A DNA stretch of 64,000 nucleotides from UBA4732 sp963823075 (GTDB taxonomy: Bacteria; Planctomycetota; Planctomycetia; Gemmatales; Gemmataceae). The notes beneath the pieces were generated by a model. The model did no database searches. It was not told where the DNA came from and saw only the letters and a program-made list of their open reading frames with translations. Numbering within the stretch: the stretch's first letter is position 1; each line of letters starts with the position of its first letter. The translations under genes were made by a program, and so were the position numbers. Location: the NCBI GenBank assembly GCA_963823075.1, contig CAWGKE010000023.1, positions 682,001 through 746,000 on the forward strand. The letters run 5' to 3'. Shown piece by piece: positions 34,246 to 43,901 of this stretch.

Positions 34246-36321
34246 TCAGGAGCGCTTTTTCACAATGGCAAGCGTCCCGGCCGCCACGCTCTTCAAGGCC
34301 GCCGGGGACGGATCCATCGACGCCGTCTGGAGGATCGGCACGCTCTTGGCCGTCCCGATGCCGGGGTCCGCCAGGTAGCGGCACGCCAGGATGCGAGAGG
34401 CGACCGGCGCCGTCTGATCGGCCACGATGTTGTCGAGCGACGTTTCCACCAGCGGTCCCATGTCGTTCAACGCCTTGAGGGCGGCGGCCTTGTGGCCGAA
34501 GTCGCCGACGTAGCCCAGCAGCACCGGGACCGAGCGTTCGTCCTTGAGCATGACCAGCGCGTCCACGCACGACTGCCAGCAGTTGCAGCCCGGCTGCTGC
34601 ATGGTCAGCACCAGCTTCGGCACGCTGTCCTTGTCGCCCCAAACGCCAAGCGCCTTGGCCGCCCCGTCGGGCACGTTGTTGATGAAGTTGTCCTTGTCCT
34701 CGAGGAGTTTTTCCAGGGCGCGGGCCACCTGCTTCTGCTTGGCCGGGTCCACCGGATGCGTCGCAAAGTAATCGCATGCCGACTTGCGCTGCTTGCCGTC
34801 CGTGGCGGTGAGGTCGGCCATCTCCGCGTCGAAGACCACGTCGCCGCCGGTGCCGTAGCTCTTGATAAGCATGTTGGCGTGTTCGGCCACCCAGTCGTCC
34901 TTGTTGTTGACGTAGCCGGCGACGGCCTTCTCCGCTGCCTTGCCCATCACGCGAAGGGCGTTGTACACCTTCTCACGCTGGAAGACGTTCGTCAGGTGCT
35001 TGGCGATCGCCGCGGCCCCGTCCTCGTCCTGGAGACGGACGAGGGCGTCGAGGCACGACTGGAAGTCGCCGTTGCCGAACGTGTCCGCCGACTCCAGCTC
35101 CGCGATCAGGGCGGGAACGTCGGCCTTGGTCGCCCACGTGGCCAACGCGGCGGCGGCCGCCTGGCGGGTTTCGGGCTTGCTGTCGCCGAGCGGCCCGATC
35201 AGCGCCTTGGCGACCTCGGCCTGGCGGGCCTCGTTCACCGGCTGCTTGGAGATGTAATCGCAGGCCCAACGGCGGCAGTCGGCGTCGATGTTCCGCAAAT
35301 CCGCGACCGCCTGGTCGAACATCGCCTCGGGCCTCGTGCCGTACACCCGGAGCAGGTCCTGCGCGTCGGCGCGGGCGTCGTCGTTCGGGCTGTCCATGTA
35401 GGGGAGGACGTCCTTCTCCGCCTTGGGTCCGAGTTCCGCCAGCCGCCTCTTGGCGTTTTCATGCCCGAAGCCGTGCAGCCGGTGGGCGAACGCCCCGGCC
35501 ACGCCTTCGGCCTGGAGGCGAATCAGGGCGTCGGCCGCCTCGCCGCCGGCTCGGTCGCCGCCCCAGAGGCTGTTGTCGATCTCCACGGCCGTCAGCAGGG
35601 TCGGAACGTCTTCCGGCCCCGCCCACTGGGCCAGCGCCTTGATGGCGGAGTCATGGGTGTTGCCGTTGACCGCCAACTTCTCCAGCATCGCGGCGACGTC
35701 CTTCCGCTTGGCGTCGATCACGGTCGCCCGAGCCAGCCATTCCGCCGCTCGGTTCTGCTTGTCGGCCGTCTGGGCGGTTCGGATCCAAAGCATCGCGTCG
35801 TCCACGTTCGCCGGCGCGTCGCCCGCGGGCTGGTTCGGCCCCTGCTGCGCACCGGGGTCGTCAGCGACAGGCTGCGTGTCCGCGGTGGAAGGGCTGAACC
35901 AATGATTCGTGATGGCGAGATACGCGAGGACGCCGCCGCCCATCATCATCATCAGCAGCACGCCGCCGACGATCAGCAGGATGAGCGGCAAGGCCGACCC
36001 GGACTTCTCCCGGCGTTCTCTGCGATCGCGGCGATCCTCCACCTCTTCCTCATAGTCATCGCGGTCCCGCTCCCGGTCGCGGCGAACCGGGGCCGGTTTG
36101 GTCCTCGGCGGCGGGGTGCGGGGCGGCGGTGCGGGCGAGGCCTGCAAGGCGTCCCGGCGGACCTTGGCGCTCTTCGGGGAGGAGACGGCCGGCGCCGTGG
36201 CTTTGTCCTCGCCGACCACGAACGTTTCGGAGCATTTGCGGCAGCGGACCTTCTTGCCGCGCTGCGCTTCGGCCAGGTTGTACGACGCTTCGCAATGGGG
36301 GCAGCGGGCCTGGATGGACAT
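34246..36321 (-). CDS. MJ0042-type zinc ribbon, membrane helix and HEAT-like repeat protein
   Basis: The 691-residue protein begins with C-P-H-C near residue 7 and C-R-K-C near residue 28, the MJ0042-type zinc ribbon common in planctomycetes. A Pro- and Arg/Glu-rich linker and one membrane helix (L-P-L-I-L-L-I-V-G-G-V-L-L) follow near residues 110-135. The rest is about ten helical HEAT/armadillo-like units with A-A-x-A-L, each treating a D-V-P-x-L-L-type motif. The HEAT part is predicted to be extracytoplasmic and could serve as a scaffold. It is downstream of the MMPL gene on the same strand, separated by 185 bp. The cellular role is unknown. Confidence 0.8.
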   Translation of the reverse strand: MSIQARCPHCEASYNLAEAQRGKKVRCRKCSETFVVGEDKATAPAVSSPKSAKVRRDALQASPAPPPRTPPPRTKPAPVRRDRERDRDDYEEEVEDRRDRRERREKSGSALPLILLIVGGVLLMMMMGGGVLAYLAITNHWFSPSTADTQPVADDPGAQQGPNQPAGDAPANVDDAMLWIRTAQTADKQNRAAEWLARATVIDAKRKDVAAMLEKLAVNGNTHDSAIKALAQWAGPEDVPTLLTAVEIDNSLWGGDRAGGEAADALIRLQAEGVAGAFAHRLHGFGHENAKRRLAELGPKAEKDVLPYMDSPNDDARADAQDLLRVYGTRPEAMFDQAVADLRNIDADCRRWACDYISKQPVNEARQAEVAKALIGPLGDSKPETRQAAAAALATWATKADVPALIAELESADTFGNGDFQSCLDALVRLQDEDGAAAIAKHLTNVFQREKVYNALRVMGKAAEKAVAGYVNNKDDWVAEHANMLIKSYGTGGDVVFDAEMADLTATDGKQRKSACDYFATHPVDPAKQKQVARALEKLLEDKDNFINNVPDGAAKALGVWGDKDSVPKLVLTMQQPGCNCWQSCVDALVMLKDERSVPVLLGYVGDFGHKAAALKALNDMGPLVETSLDNIVADQTAPVASRILACRYLADPGIGTAKSVPILQTASMDPSPAALKSVAAGTLAIVKKRS

Positions 36322-36506
36322 CGGACAATACCCTCGGAGACTCGGCGGCTCTGCCTCTGCATGTTGTGTTGGGTGCTGCACGGCGATCGGCCGACCGGAT
36401 CGGCCCTTCCGTGTATAGACGACGACGCCGGCGCGACCGACCGCGCCGGGAGGAAACGGGGTGCAATCTCTGCTTGACATGATGGAAGCAGAACCGCGGC
36501 CGACTG

Positions 36507-38876
36507 TCAACCGGCCCTGCGAAAGAACACTCGCTTTTTCGGGACGGCCGCGGCGGCCTTCGCCTCCTCGCGGCGCCACACCAGCAGCGTGAACGCCGGC
36601 ACCAGGAACGGCCGCACCACGAACGTGTCCAGCAGCACGCCGAACGCCAGCGCGAAGCCGATCTGCACCAGGGTGTTCAGGCCGGCCAGCATCAGCGTGG
36701 CGAACGTGCCGGCCATGATGAGGCCGCACGACGTGATGGCGCCGCCCGTGTGGCGCAGGGCGCGGCGCGTGCCCTCGTCGGCCCCGTGGCGCTTCTTCTC
36801 CTGGAGCGTGCGCGTGATGAGGAGGATGTTGTAGTCCTCGCCGACCGCCACCAGGATGATGAACAGGAAGAACGGCACGCGCCAGTCCACCTCTCCCAGC
36901 GGCCGGCCGTGCAGGATGGTCGCCGCCAGCGTCGTCGCGCCCAGCGTGGCGAAGTAGCTGAACAGCACCGTCGCCAGCAGGTAGGCGGCCAGCCACGGCC
37001 GACGGACCAGCACCATCAGGATCAGGAAGACGCCGGCCAGCACCATCGCGTTGATGCGCATCCGGTCGGACTCGGTGACGTCGGCCAGGTCGCGGGCGCC
37101 GACGGTGACGCCGTACGTCTCCGCACGCACCTTGCCGAAGGCGGCGGTGCTGCCCGGCAAATCCTGCTGCATCATCCGCTCGATGAGGCCGAGCGTATCG
37201 TTGCTCTTGGGGTCGAACGGGTCGCTTTTCAGGATCACGTCGAGCCGCGTGACATAGTGGGCGGCGGCCGGGCGCGCGAGGTACACGTCGCGGGCGCCCT
37301 TCTTCACCTGATCGGTGAAGGTCTGCTTGACGTTGCTGAGGAACGACGCCAGGAACCCGCCCTTGCCGGCGTTCGGGTCGGGCGGCGGATCGTCGAGCGG
37401 CTCGCCGAGCGGCTGCGTCAAGCTCCGCACCTCGGCGACGTTGCTGCGGTCGTCGCCGACGTTCTTGAGATCCAGGATCGCCTGACTGAGGTGTCGAATC
37501 ACCGCTCGCCCCGAGCGCGTGTCCCATTCCTTCGGGGATTCCAATAGGACGGTGATCGGCCCGACCTCGCCGGCGCTGAAGTGCCGTTCCACGGCCGACA
37601 GACCGACGACGCTCTGGCTGGCGGCGGCCAGCTCGCCGGTGGCCCGGTAGGCGGAATGCACCTGGAAGCCGAGGATCGCCAGCGGCAGCAGCAGGACCAC
37701 GGACGTGACGAAAATCGTCGCGGGGCGGGCCGTCACTTGTTTGCTGAGCCAGCCCCACAAGCAGGGCCGCGGCTGGGCGGGGTTTTCGAGCTTCGGCAGA
37801 CCGACCGGCCAGAAGACGGCCGGGCCGAGGATGCGGAGCAGGGCCGGGGCCAGGGTCAGCGAGGCGGCCAGCGCGACGGCCAGGCTGACGGCGATGGCCG
37901 GGCCGCCCGAACGGACCTTGGCGAACTCGGCGAAGGCCATCAGGCCCAGGCCGCAGATGACCGTTCCGGCGCTGGCGGCCAGCGCCCCGCCGACCGTGGC
38001 GACGCTGCGCGCCAGGGCCGCGTCGCCCGGCTTGCCAGCCGCCAATTCCTCGCGGTAGCGGCTGATGAGGAAGAGGCAGTAATCGGTCCCCGCCCCGTAG
38101 AGCATCACCACGGCGAAAATCTGGCTGGTGTTGACGAGGGTGAAACCGGGGATCAGGGTGCAAAGCGCGAGGACCTTCAACGCCACCCAGACGGAGCCGG
38201 CAATGGTGACGAGCGGAACCAGGGCCAGCAGCGGGGCGCGGTAGACGCACAAGAGAATGACGATGACCAGAAGGACCGTGGCCAGGGTGGTGCTGTCGAG
38301 TCCGTTGGCGCTGGCGCGGACGAGGTCGCGGCCGACTCCGGCGTTTCCAGTGACGTAGAGCTGCGGGGCGTCGGTCCCGGCGGCGGCGAGGCGTTGACGG
38401 ACTACCTGCTCCGCCCGGTCCACGGCCGCCGCCGTTTGCAGGGCCATGTACGGTGTGGCGAGGCTGACCTGGAGGATGGTGCAGCAGCCGTCCTCGCTGA
38501 GCAGGCGCTTGCCGAGGAACGGCTCGCGCTGGGAGACGACGCGGCCGATTTGCAGGGCCGGTTCCTTGTCTTTCAGCTTGTTGAGGTCGGCCGTCATCGC
38601 GTCCACGAGGCGAAGGTCGGCGTCGGTGAGCGGGGCGTCGGTGCGTTCGACGGCGAAGAGGACGCGGCTGGCGAACACGTCCTGGGGAAAGGCTTCTTTG
38701 AGGAGCTGGTAACCGCGGACGCTGGGGCAACGGGCCGGCAGGAAGCGGATGTCGTCGTCCTGGGTGCCGCGCCCGGCGTTCGGGGCGACGAGGGCGACGC
38801 CGACGGCCAGGACGATCCAGGCGCCGCAAATCCACCAGGGGCGCGTCGCGGATAAGCGGCCGAGGAACTGGAACAT
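36507..38876 (-). CDS. MMPL/RND-family membrane exporter
   Basis: ATG 38876 gives 789 residues, while an upstream start would add an atypical leader. The layout is the RND duplication: helix 1, a large extracytoplasmic loop, helices 2-6, helix 7, a second loop, helices 8-12. G-A-G-T-D-Y-C-L-F-L-I-S-R near residue 270 and G-E-D-Y-N-I-L-L-I in the second half are the proton-relay helix motifs of MMPL proteins. It probably exports lipids or other hydrophobic molecules by proton antiport. No partner periplasmic adaptor gene is next to it. A companion HEAT-repeat protein lies downstream. Confidence 0.9.
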   Translation of the reverse strand: MFQFLGRLSATRPWWICGAWIVLAVGVALVAPNAGRGTQDDDIRFLPARCPSVRGYQLLKEAFPQDVFASRVLFAVERTDAPLTDADLRLVDAMTADLNKLKDKEPALQIGRVVSQREPFLGKRLLSEDGCCTILQVSLATPYMALQTAAAVDRAEQVVRQRLAAAGTDAPQLYVTGNAGVGRDLVRASANGLDSTTLATVLLVIVILLCVYRAPLLALVPLVTIAGSVWVALKVLALCTLIPGFTLVNTSQIFAVVMLYGAGTDYCLFLISRYREELAAGKPGDAALARSVATVGGALAASAGTVICGLGLMAFAEFAKVRSGGPAIAVSLAVALAASLTLAPALLRILGPAVFWPVGLPKLENPAQPRPCLWGWLSKQVTARPATIFVTSVVLLLPLAILGFQVHSAYRATGELAAASQSVVGLSAVERHFSAGEVGPITVLLESPKEWDTRSGRAVIRHLSQAILDLKNVGDDRSNVAEVRSLTQPLGEPLDDPPPDPNAGKGGFLASFLSNVKQTFTDQVKKGARDVYLARPAAAHYVTRLDVILKSDPFDPKSNDTLGLIERMMQQDLPGSTAAFGKVRAETYGVTVGARDLADVTESDRMRINAMVLAGVFLILMVLVRRPWLAAYLLATVLFSYFATLGATTLAATILHGRPLGEVDWRVPFFLFIILVAVGEDYNILLITRTLQEKKRHGADEGTRRALRHTGGAITSCGLIMAGTFATLMLAGLNTLVQIGFALAFGVLLDTFVVRPFLVPAFTLLVWRREEAKAAAAVPKKRVFFRRAG

Positions 38877-39198
38877 GCCCCACGTCTCCCCAGGAGTCGT
38901 CAGTCGGAGTGCAGTAGACCGTAGGAGGCCGCCGGAAAAAAGACGGCTTCGCGCGCGCATCGACGATGTACTGCCATAATCGGCCCGGCGCCCTGCGCCC
39001 TACAGGGAAAGGGGCGACAACCTTGGCAGGCGGCGAAGCGGTGGAAGGACGGGCAAGACGGGCGAGCGGCCGGGTTCAGCGGAAAGGATACTTCCGAAAA
39101 TGCCGCGCTTTTTTCCTTTTTTCCTTGCCTCCAGGGGAGGCCGTGTTAGATTAGCCAATGCACATCGTCTACCATTCTTCGCCCTGGAGGATAGTACC
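38877..39198. other. Divergent intergenic region, no recognised element
   Basis: This 322-bp spacer lies between the MMPL gene and the zinc-ribbon gene. It contains a T-rich stretch at about 39108-39126. No clear promoter, hairpin or small gene was recognised. Confidence 0.4.
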
Positions 39199-39414
39199 AT
39201 GCTGACGGACTACATGGTCACCTGTCCGAACCCGCGGTGTCACTGGTCGGGCAGCCTGCTGCCGCAACAAAACCGCGATGCGTGGCGCAGCGCCCTGCCG
39301 GCCACCCAGGTCATCCTGTTCCAGTGCCCCAAGTGCCATTGCGAGTGGCGCGCTCACCTGATTGGCGACGAATTGGTGCGCCACCACGAAGAACTCGCCG
39401 GCGCCGGCGGCTGA
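39199..39414 (+). CDS. Small zinc-ribbon protein
   Basis: A 71-residue protein with C-P-N-P-R-C-H-W and, about 33 residues later, C-P-K-C-H-C-E-W, forming a four-cysteine zinc ribbon. GGAGG lies eight bases before the ATG. The acidic/basic C-terminus has no membrane segment. It stands alone, divergent from the MMPL gene, with a 116-bp palindromic element 11 bp after its stop. It may bind nucleic acid or protein; no specific function can be named. Confidence 0.75.
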   Translation: MLTDYMVTCPNPRCHWSGSLLPQQNRDAWRSALPATQVILFQCPKCHCEWRAHLIGDELVRHHEELAGAGG

Positions 39415-39425
39415 GCGAGCCGTTG

Positions 39426-39541
39426 GGCGAGCGGCAGCGGGAATGATACCCGTAGCCGCATTCGCCAGAATGCGGGCTGACAGCCATTCACCCGCATTCT
39501 GGCGAATGCGGCTGCGGGTAAGGTATTCCCCGCCCCTCGCC
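39426..39541. repeat. 116-bp palindromic dispersed element, copy 2
   Basis: This is the reverse-oriented partner of 12393-12508, the same length with about 94 percent identity by eye. Ends are GGCGAGCGGC and CCCCTCGCC. Two inner arms are built on AGCCGCATTCGCCAGAATGC. It starts 11 bp after a stop codon. The remaining 175 bp up to 39716 show no other feature. Confidence 0.9.
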
Positions 39542-39716
39542 TTGCAGCGGAGGCCCGACGCCGCCGTCGGGCCTGTTTGCGTTTGGCTTCGCCAACGCCC
39601 CCCTTTGGTCTTTCTCCCTCGTGCGATCCGTTCAGCCTCGGTTCCCCTGTCGCGCTTCCTCCCCCTGCTGATAGAATGCTCCCACGTCCCCACGACACCG
39701 ACAGCGGGAGCGCGGC

Positions 39717-40499
39717 GTGTCCATCGACGTGGAAGACTACAGCAAGGTCTACGGCTCAACGGCCGCGGTTTCCCACGTCACGTTCTCCGTGGCGCCGGGC
39801 GAGGTCCTCGGCCTGTGCGGCCCCAACGGCGCGGGCAAGACGACGACGCTGCGGGCGCTGTGCGGCATCCTGCGGCCGACCGAGGGGCGGTTGAGCATCG
39901 CCGGGCACGATATTGTCCGCGAACCGATGGCGGCCAAGGCGCAGCTCGCCTACGTCCCCGACGACCCGCACCTGTTCGACCGCCTGACCGTGTGGGAGCA
40001 TCTGCGCTTCACCGCCGCCGCCTACCGCCTGCACGACTGGCAGGAACTCGCCGAGAAACTGCTGATGCGCCTGGAGCTGGTGGAGAAGCGCGGCGCCCTG
40101 GCGTCGGAGCTGTCGCGCGGCATGCGCCAGAAAACGGCGGTCGGCTGCGCCTGTCTGCACAAGCCCCGGGCGCTGCTGCTGGACGAACCGCTGACCGGCC
40201 TGGACCCGCGCGGCATTCGCACCATGAAGGACCTCATTCGGGAACATGCGGCGGAAGGGGCGGCCGTCATCGTCAGCTCGCACCTGCTTTCGATGGTGGA
40301 GGACTTGTGTACGGCGGTGCTGATCCTGCACCGCGGCCGGGTGCTGAGGCACGGCCGGCTCGCCGACCTGCGCGGCGAGGCCGCGGCGGACGGCCGGCAG
40401 GAGACGCTGGAGGAGCTGTTCTTCCGGCTCACGGAGATGCCGGAGGCGGAGAGGGCCGCCGAAACGGAGATTTCGGAGCGGTCGGAGGGCGCGCCATGA
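39717..40499 (+). CDS. ABC transporter ATP-binding protein
   Basis: GTG 39717 is preceded by GGGAG six bases upstream. The 260-residue protein has Walker A G-P-N-G-A-G-K-T-T near residue 40, the signature E-L-S-R-G-M-R-Q-K, Walker B A-L-L-L-D-E-P-L-T-G-L-D and the H-loop V-S-S-H-L-L. It is of the ABC-2 exporter type (CcmA/NatA-like). The stop overlaps the start of the permease by ATGA, so the two are one unit. Substrate unknown. Confidence 0.94.
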   Translation: MSIDVEDYSKVYGSTAAVSHVTFSVAPGEVLGLCGPNGAGKTTTLRALCGILRPTEGRLSIAGHDIVREPMAAKAQLAYVPDDPHLFDRLTVWEHLRFTAAAYRLHDWQELAEKLLMRLELVEKRGALASELSRGMRQKTAVGCACLHKPRALLLDEPLTGLDPRGIRTMKDLIREHAAEGAAVIVSSHLLSMVEDLCTAVLILHRGRVLRHGRLADLRGEAAADGRQETLEELFFRLTEMPEAERAAETEISERSEGAP

Positions 40500-42115
40500 A
40501 CCGCGCCCTGTGGCTGCTGCTGGGCCTGCAACTGCGCGGCTGGGGCGCAACATCACGCGCAGCCTGCGGACGGTCAAGGGGCGCTGCTGGTCGCCGTGGG
40601 GCTGGGCGTGTTTCTGTTGTGGTTCAGCAGCCTCGTGCTGACGACGCGGACGCCGGCCTACAGCCAGGACCAGATCCGCGAATGGGGACCGGCTGGATTG
40701 CTCCTTTATTGCCTCCTCAATGTCCTTTCGACGCCCGGCGAGCGGGCCGTCTATTTCTCTCCGGGCGAGGTGAATTTCCTGTTCCCCGCCCCGTTCGGCC
40801 GGCGGGAGCTGCTGGCCTACAAGCTGGCGCTCGGCTTCGTCTTGAGCCTGCCGACGACGCTGTTCATGACGTTCGTGTTCCAGATCTACGCCCATTCCTT
40901 TGTCGCCGCCTTCGTCGGCCTGTTCCTGATTTACCAGTTCATGCAGCTGTTCGTGACGGCGGTGAACCTGGCGGCGAGCGCGGTGGGCGCCCGGCTGTTC
41001 ACGTTCGGCCGGCGGGCCGCGGTCGTCGGCGCGGCCGCGCTGGTCGGCGCGATCGTCTGGCAGGCGGGGCTGGCGCGAGGCCAGAGCGATCTGGCGCGCT
41101 GCTGGTCGGCGCCGTCAAGACGGACGTTTGGCAGGCGGCTTCTCGGCCATTGCGCTACTTCTTCGACGCCCTTCTGTCCGAGAACCTTTGGCCGGACCTG
41201 GCGTGGAACGCGCTGCTGGCTCTTGCCGTGGATCTCGTTCTGTTGGTGGTGGTGTTCGGGCTGGATGCGCACTACCTGGAGGCGTCGGCGTCGGCCAGCG
41301 CCCGCATCTACGCTCGCATTCAGCGGATGCGGCGCGTGGGTCCGTCCGGCGCGGCCCGCGGCGGCAAGGCCCTTTTCGGTTTGCCGATGCCGCCGTGGTG
41401 GGGCGGCGCCGGCCCGATTCTGTGGCGGCAGCTGACGACGGCGACGCGCGGGGCCGGCCGGCTGCTGACGGCGATGGTGATCTTCGCGCTGGCGATGACG
41501 GCCCTGTGGACCGGGCTGGAGGACCAGAAGCCGGACACGGCGCTGCTGTACGTCGCCGGCTTCGGCGGCCTGATGATGACGTTCCTGACGACGCTGGCCC
41601 CGTTCGACTTCCGCGGCGACGTGGACCAGATGGCCCTCTTGAAGACGCTGCCGACGCCGGCGTGGCGGCTGGCCCTGGGGGAAGTGCTGGCGCCGGTGCT
41701 GATCTTCACGCTGATCCAGTGGGCGGCCCTGGCTGCGATGGTCGGCTTCTCCGGCCGCAACGATCCGATTCTCTGGATCGCCGCCGCCTTCGCCCCGGTG
41801 TACAATTCCGCGCTGTTCGGGGTCGATAACTTGTTGTTCCTGCTCTTCCCGACGCGGGTGATGGTGACGACGCCGGGCGATTTCCAGGCCTATGGTCGCA
41901 ACGTGCTGGCGCAGTTCGCCAAGCTGCTGGGCGTCGGCGGCGCCGCCGTCGTGGCGGCGGTTGCGGGAGTCGTTGTCTTTGTGTTGACCGGCCAGAACTT
42001 CTGGGCCGCCTCGACGGCGGCCTGGGCGGCGGCGGCGCTGTTCGCGATGACGCTCGTCCCCTTGATGGGCTGGGCGTTCCAGGTCTACGACGTGGCCCGC
42101 GACGCGCCGCCGTGA
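40496..42115 (+). CDS. ABC-2-type exporter permease (frameshifted)
   Basis: The ATG at 40496 overlaps the ATPase stop. The frame shifts twice close together (near 40550 and 40585, each explained by one missing G in a G-run) and again near 41100. Reassembled, the protein has about 530 residues and roughly ten hydrophobic helices: one group around 40600-41090, a cytoplasmic segment with R-R-V-G-P-S-G, and a second group to 42115. F-S-P-G-E-V-N-F-L and the final hydrophobic pair fit a large ABC-2 permease. It works with the ATPase as an exporter. The missing-G pattern argues that the gene is intact in the cell. Confidence 0.8.
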   Translation: MNRALWLLLGLQLRGWGATSRAACGRSRGAAGRRGAGRVSVVVQQPRADDADAGLQPGPDPRMGTGWIAPLLPPQCPFDARRAGRLFLSGRGEFPVPRPVRPAGAAGLQAGARLRLEPADDAVHDVRVPDLRPFLCRRLRRPVPDLPVHAAVRDGGEPGGERGGRPAVHVRPAGRGRRRGRAGRRDRLAGGAGARPERSGALLVGAVKTDVWQAASRPLRYFFDALLSENLWPDLAWNALLALAVDLVLLVVVFGLDAHYLEASASASARIYARIQRMRRVGPSGAARGGKALFGLPMPPWWGGAGPILWRQLTTATRGAGRLLTAMVIFALAMTALWTGLEDQKPDTALLYVAGFGGLMMTFLTTLAPFDFRGDVDQMALLKTLPTPAWRLALGEVLAPVLIFTLIQWAALAAMVGFSGRNDPILWIAAAFAPVYNSALFGVDNLLFLLFPTRVMVTTPGDFQAYGRNVLAQFAKLLGVGGAAVVAAVAGVVVFVLTGQNFWAASTAAWAAAALFAMTLVPLMGWAFQVYDVARDAPP

Positions 42116-42118
42116 CGC

Positions 42119-42258
42119 AGACAAGGAGACAAGGAGACAAGGAGACAAGGAGAACTGACGGCATTCCGGGTGGAGGAACGAGTGGGGGCGAAAACAAAAA
42201 TCGATTCATCCCCTCTCCTTGTCTCCTTTTCTCCTTGTCTCCTTGTCTTTGCAAGGAG
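42119..42258. repeat. Inverted ACAAGGAG tandem repeats upstream of the ATP-cone gene
   Basis: Four exact ACAAGGAG units at 42121-42152 are mirrored by four CTCCTTGT units at 42215-42246 (one has G changed to T), separated by 62 bp. The right arm is followed within seven bases by AAGGAGG at 42253-42259, the ribosome-binding site of the next gene. In RNA the arms form a long stem made of SD and anti-SD sequences. Confidence 0.85.
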
Positions 42259-42268
42259 GATCGCGATC

Positions 42269-43901
42269 ATGGACGACGCCTGGACGCCTCCCGCATGGGT
42301 GCGGAAACGCGACGGCCGCCTGGAGCCGTTCGACGCCGACAAGATCAGCCGGGCCTTGTTCGCCGCGTCGGAGACGTTGGGCCGGCCCGACGCTTTCCTG
42401 GCCCGGGAACTGACCGACGGCGTCGTTCACTTTCTTGCCGAAGAAACCGATAATGAAACTCCTGAAACGATCCAGATCGCCGAACTGGTCGCCAAGGTGG
42501 TGCGCGAGCTGGGCCAGCCGGCCCTCGCCGCCGCGTTCACGGGACACGGCGAGCGGCGCGACCATCGGCCGGCGGCGACGGCGGACCGCGCAGTCCCGGC
42601 GGGCGGCCGGGGTGTCGCTGGAGGAAGTGATGTCGGCGTGCGTTCGCGGCTGGACGCTGCAAACCGTGTTCGCCCGCGACCTCGCCGCCGCCCACGCCGA
42701 CGGCCTCCTGACGCTGACCGGCCTCGAAGCGCCGGGCGAGCTGGCCGGCTGCGTCCTCGGCCCGCCCGGCGAAGACGGGCCGCTCGTCGCGGTGGAACAG
42801 GCGCGGCGGTTCACCGGAGGCTTCCTGGTTTTGGACGGTCCGGAATATCTTCCATCCTTCCGGGAAGACGAAGGGCGAATCGACGCCTTCGCGCGAGGCT
42901 TGTCGCTGGCCCTGCGGCTCACGCGCCTGGGGGCCGTGGTCAATCTCAATTCCGCCGCGCCGCCGTCGTGGGCCGGCGACCTGGCCGAGGGGCCGCTCTT
43001 CCCCGGCCGGCCGGCCCCGCCCGCGCCCGACCGTCTGGCCCGACTCGCCGACGGATTGCTGGCGGCGTTCCTGCATCCTGAGGCGGGGCGGGTGCGGATC
43101 AACTGGCATCTGTCGGAACGCGACTTCCGCCCGGAGGCCGCCGAGCGCCTGACGGCTGTGGCGCGATTGGTCCTGGACAAATCGGCGATCGGCTTTATCT
43201 TCGATCGTCCGCGCCGACCCGCGGCGCTGGCGGCGGGCGTGGACCGGCTGCATCCGGCCGTGCTGCTGACCGTGGGTTTGCACCTGCCGCGCCTGGCCGA
43301 ACAGCCCGGCGTGGACGGCGACCCGGCGCGGTTCCTCAAGAAGCTGGGCAGCCTGGCCCGCCTCGCCCTCAGCGCCGCGGTGCAGAAGCGCGACTACCTG
43401 CGCCGGCGGGAAGCCGCCCCCGGCGCCCCGCCCGTCACCAGCGGCTTCCTGCTCGACCGGGCGCGGCTCGTCGCGGCGCCGGTCGGCCTGGACGCCGTGG
43501 TGCAGGCGTTCACCGGCCGGGGGCTTTGCTCCGGCGGAGCGGCCCTTGAATTCGGCAAGCAGATCGTGCAGACGTTGCGCGACGTGCTGCGGCAGGATGG
43601 GGGACAAACAAGGCTGGCGACCTGCCTGGATGGGCCGGATGATTTTCGGATGGACGGCGAAGCGTTGACGGTCGGGCGGGCGGCCGGCCTGACGCCGTGG
43701 GAAGCAACCGCGCCCATGAAAAGCCAGATCCGGGCGGCGGCGGCGCTTCACGCGGCGGCCGACGGCGGGACGGCGGCGCTGTTCCTGCCCGCAGACACAC
43801 GGCCGACGGCCGAGGCGGTCGCGGATTGGCTGCGGATGGCCTGGAAGCATGCCGACGTGAGCCGCGTGCGGTTCAGGCCTGCCGCTTCGCCAACCGCGTG
43901 A
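42269..43901 (+). CDS. ATP-cone domain protein with NrdD-like remainder (frameshifted)
   Basis: AAGGAGG lies nine bases before ATG 42269. Residues about 10-95 are an ATP-cone: V-R-K-R-D-G-R-L-E-P-F-D at the start and V-A-K-V-V-R-E-L at the end. The frame shifts near 42570, and the second frame continues for about 440 residues. A-R-D-L-A-A-A-H-A-D-G-L-L resembles the helix-turn following the ATP-cone in anaerobic ribonucleotide reductase NrdD, and N-L-N-S-A-A-P-P follows. The glycyl-radical motif and the C-terminal zinc cysteines of NrdD are absent. It is therefore either a degenerate NrdD relative or a nucleotide-sensing protein. Confidence in the ATP-cone is high; the rest is tentative. Confidence 0.7.

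Noticed and set aside
42121..42246. CRISPR-like array
   Set aside because: Repeat units are only 8 bp, contiguous and arranged as two inverted blocks, with no spacers and no cas genes nearby.
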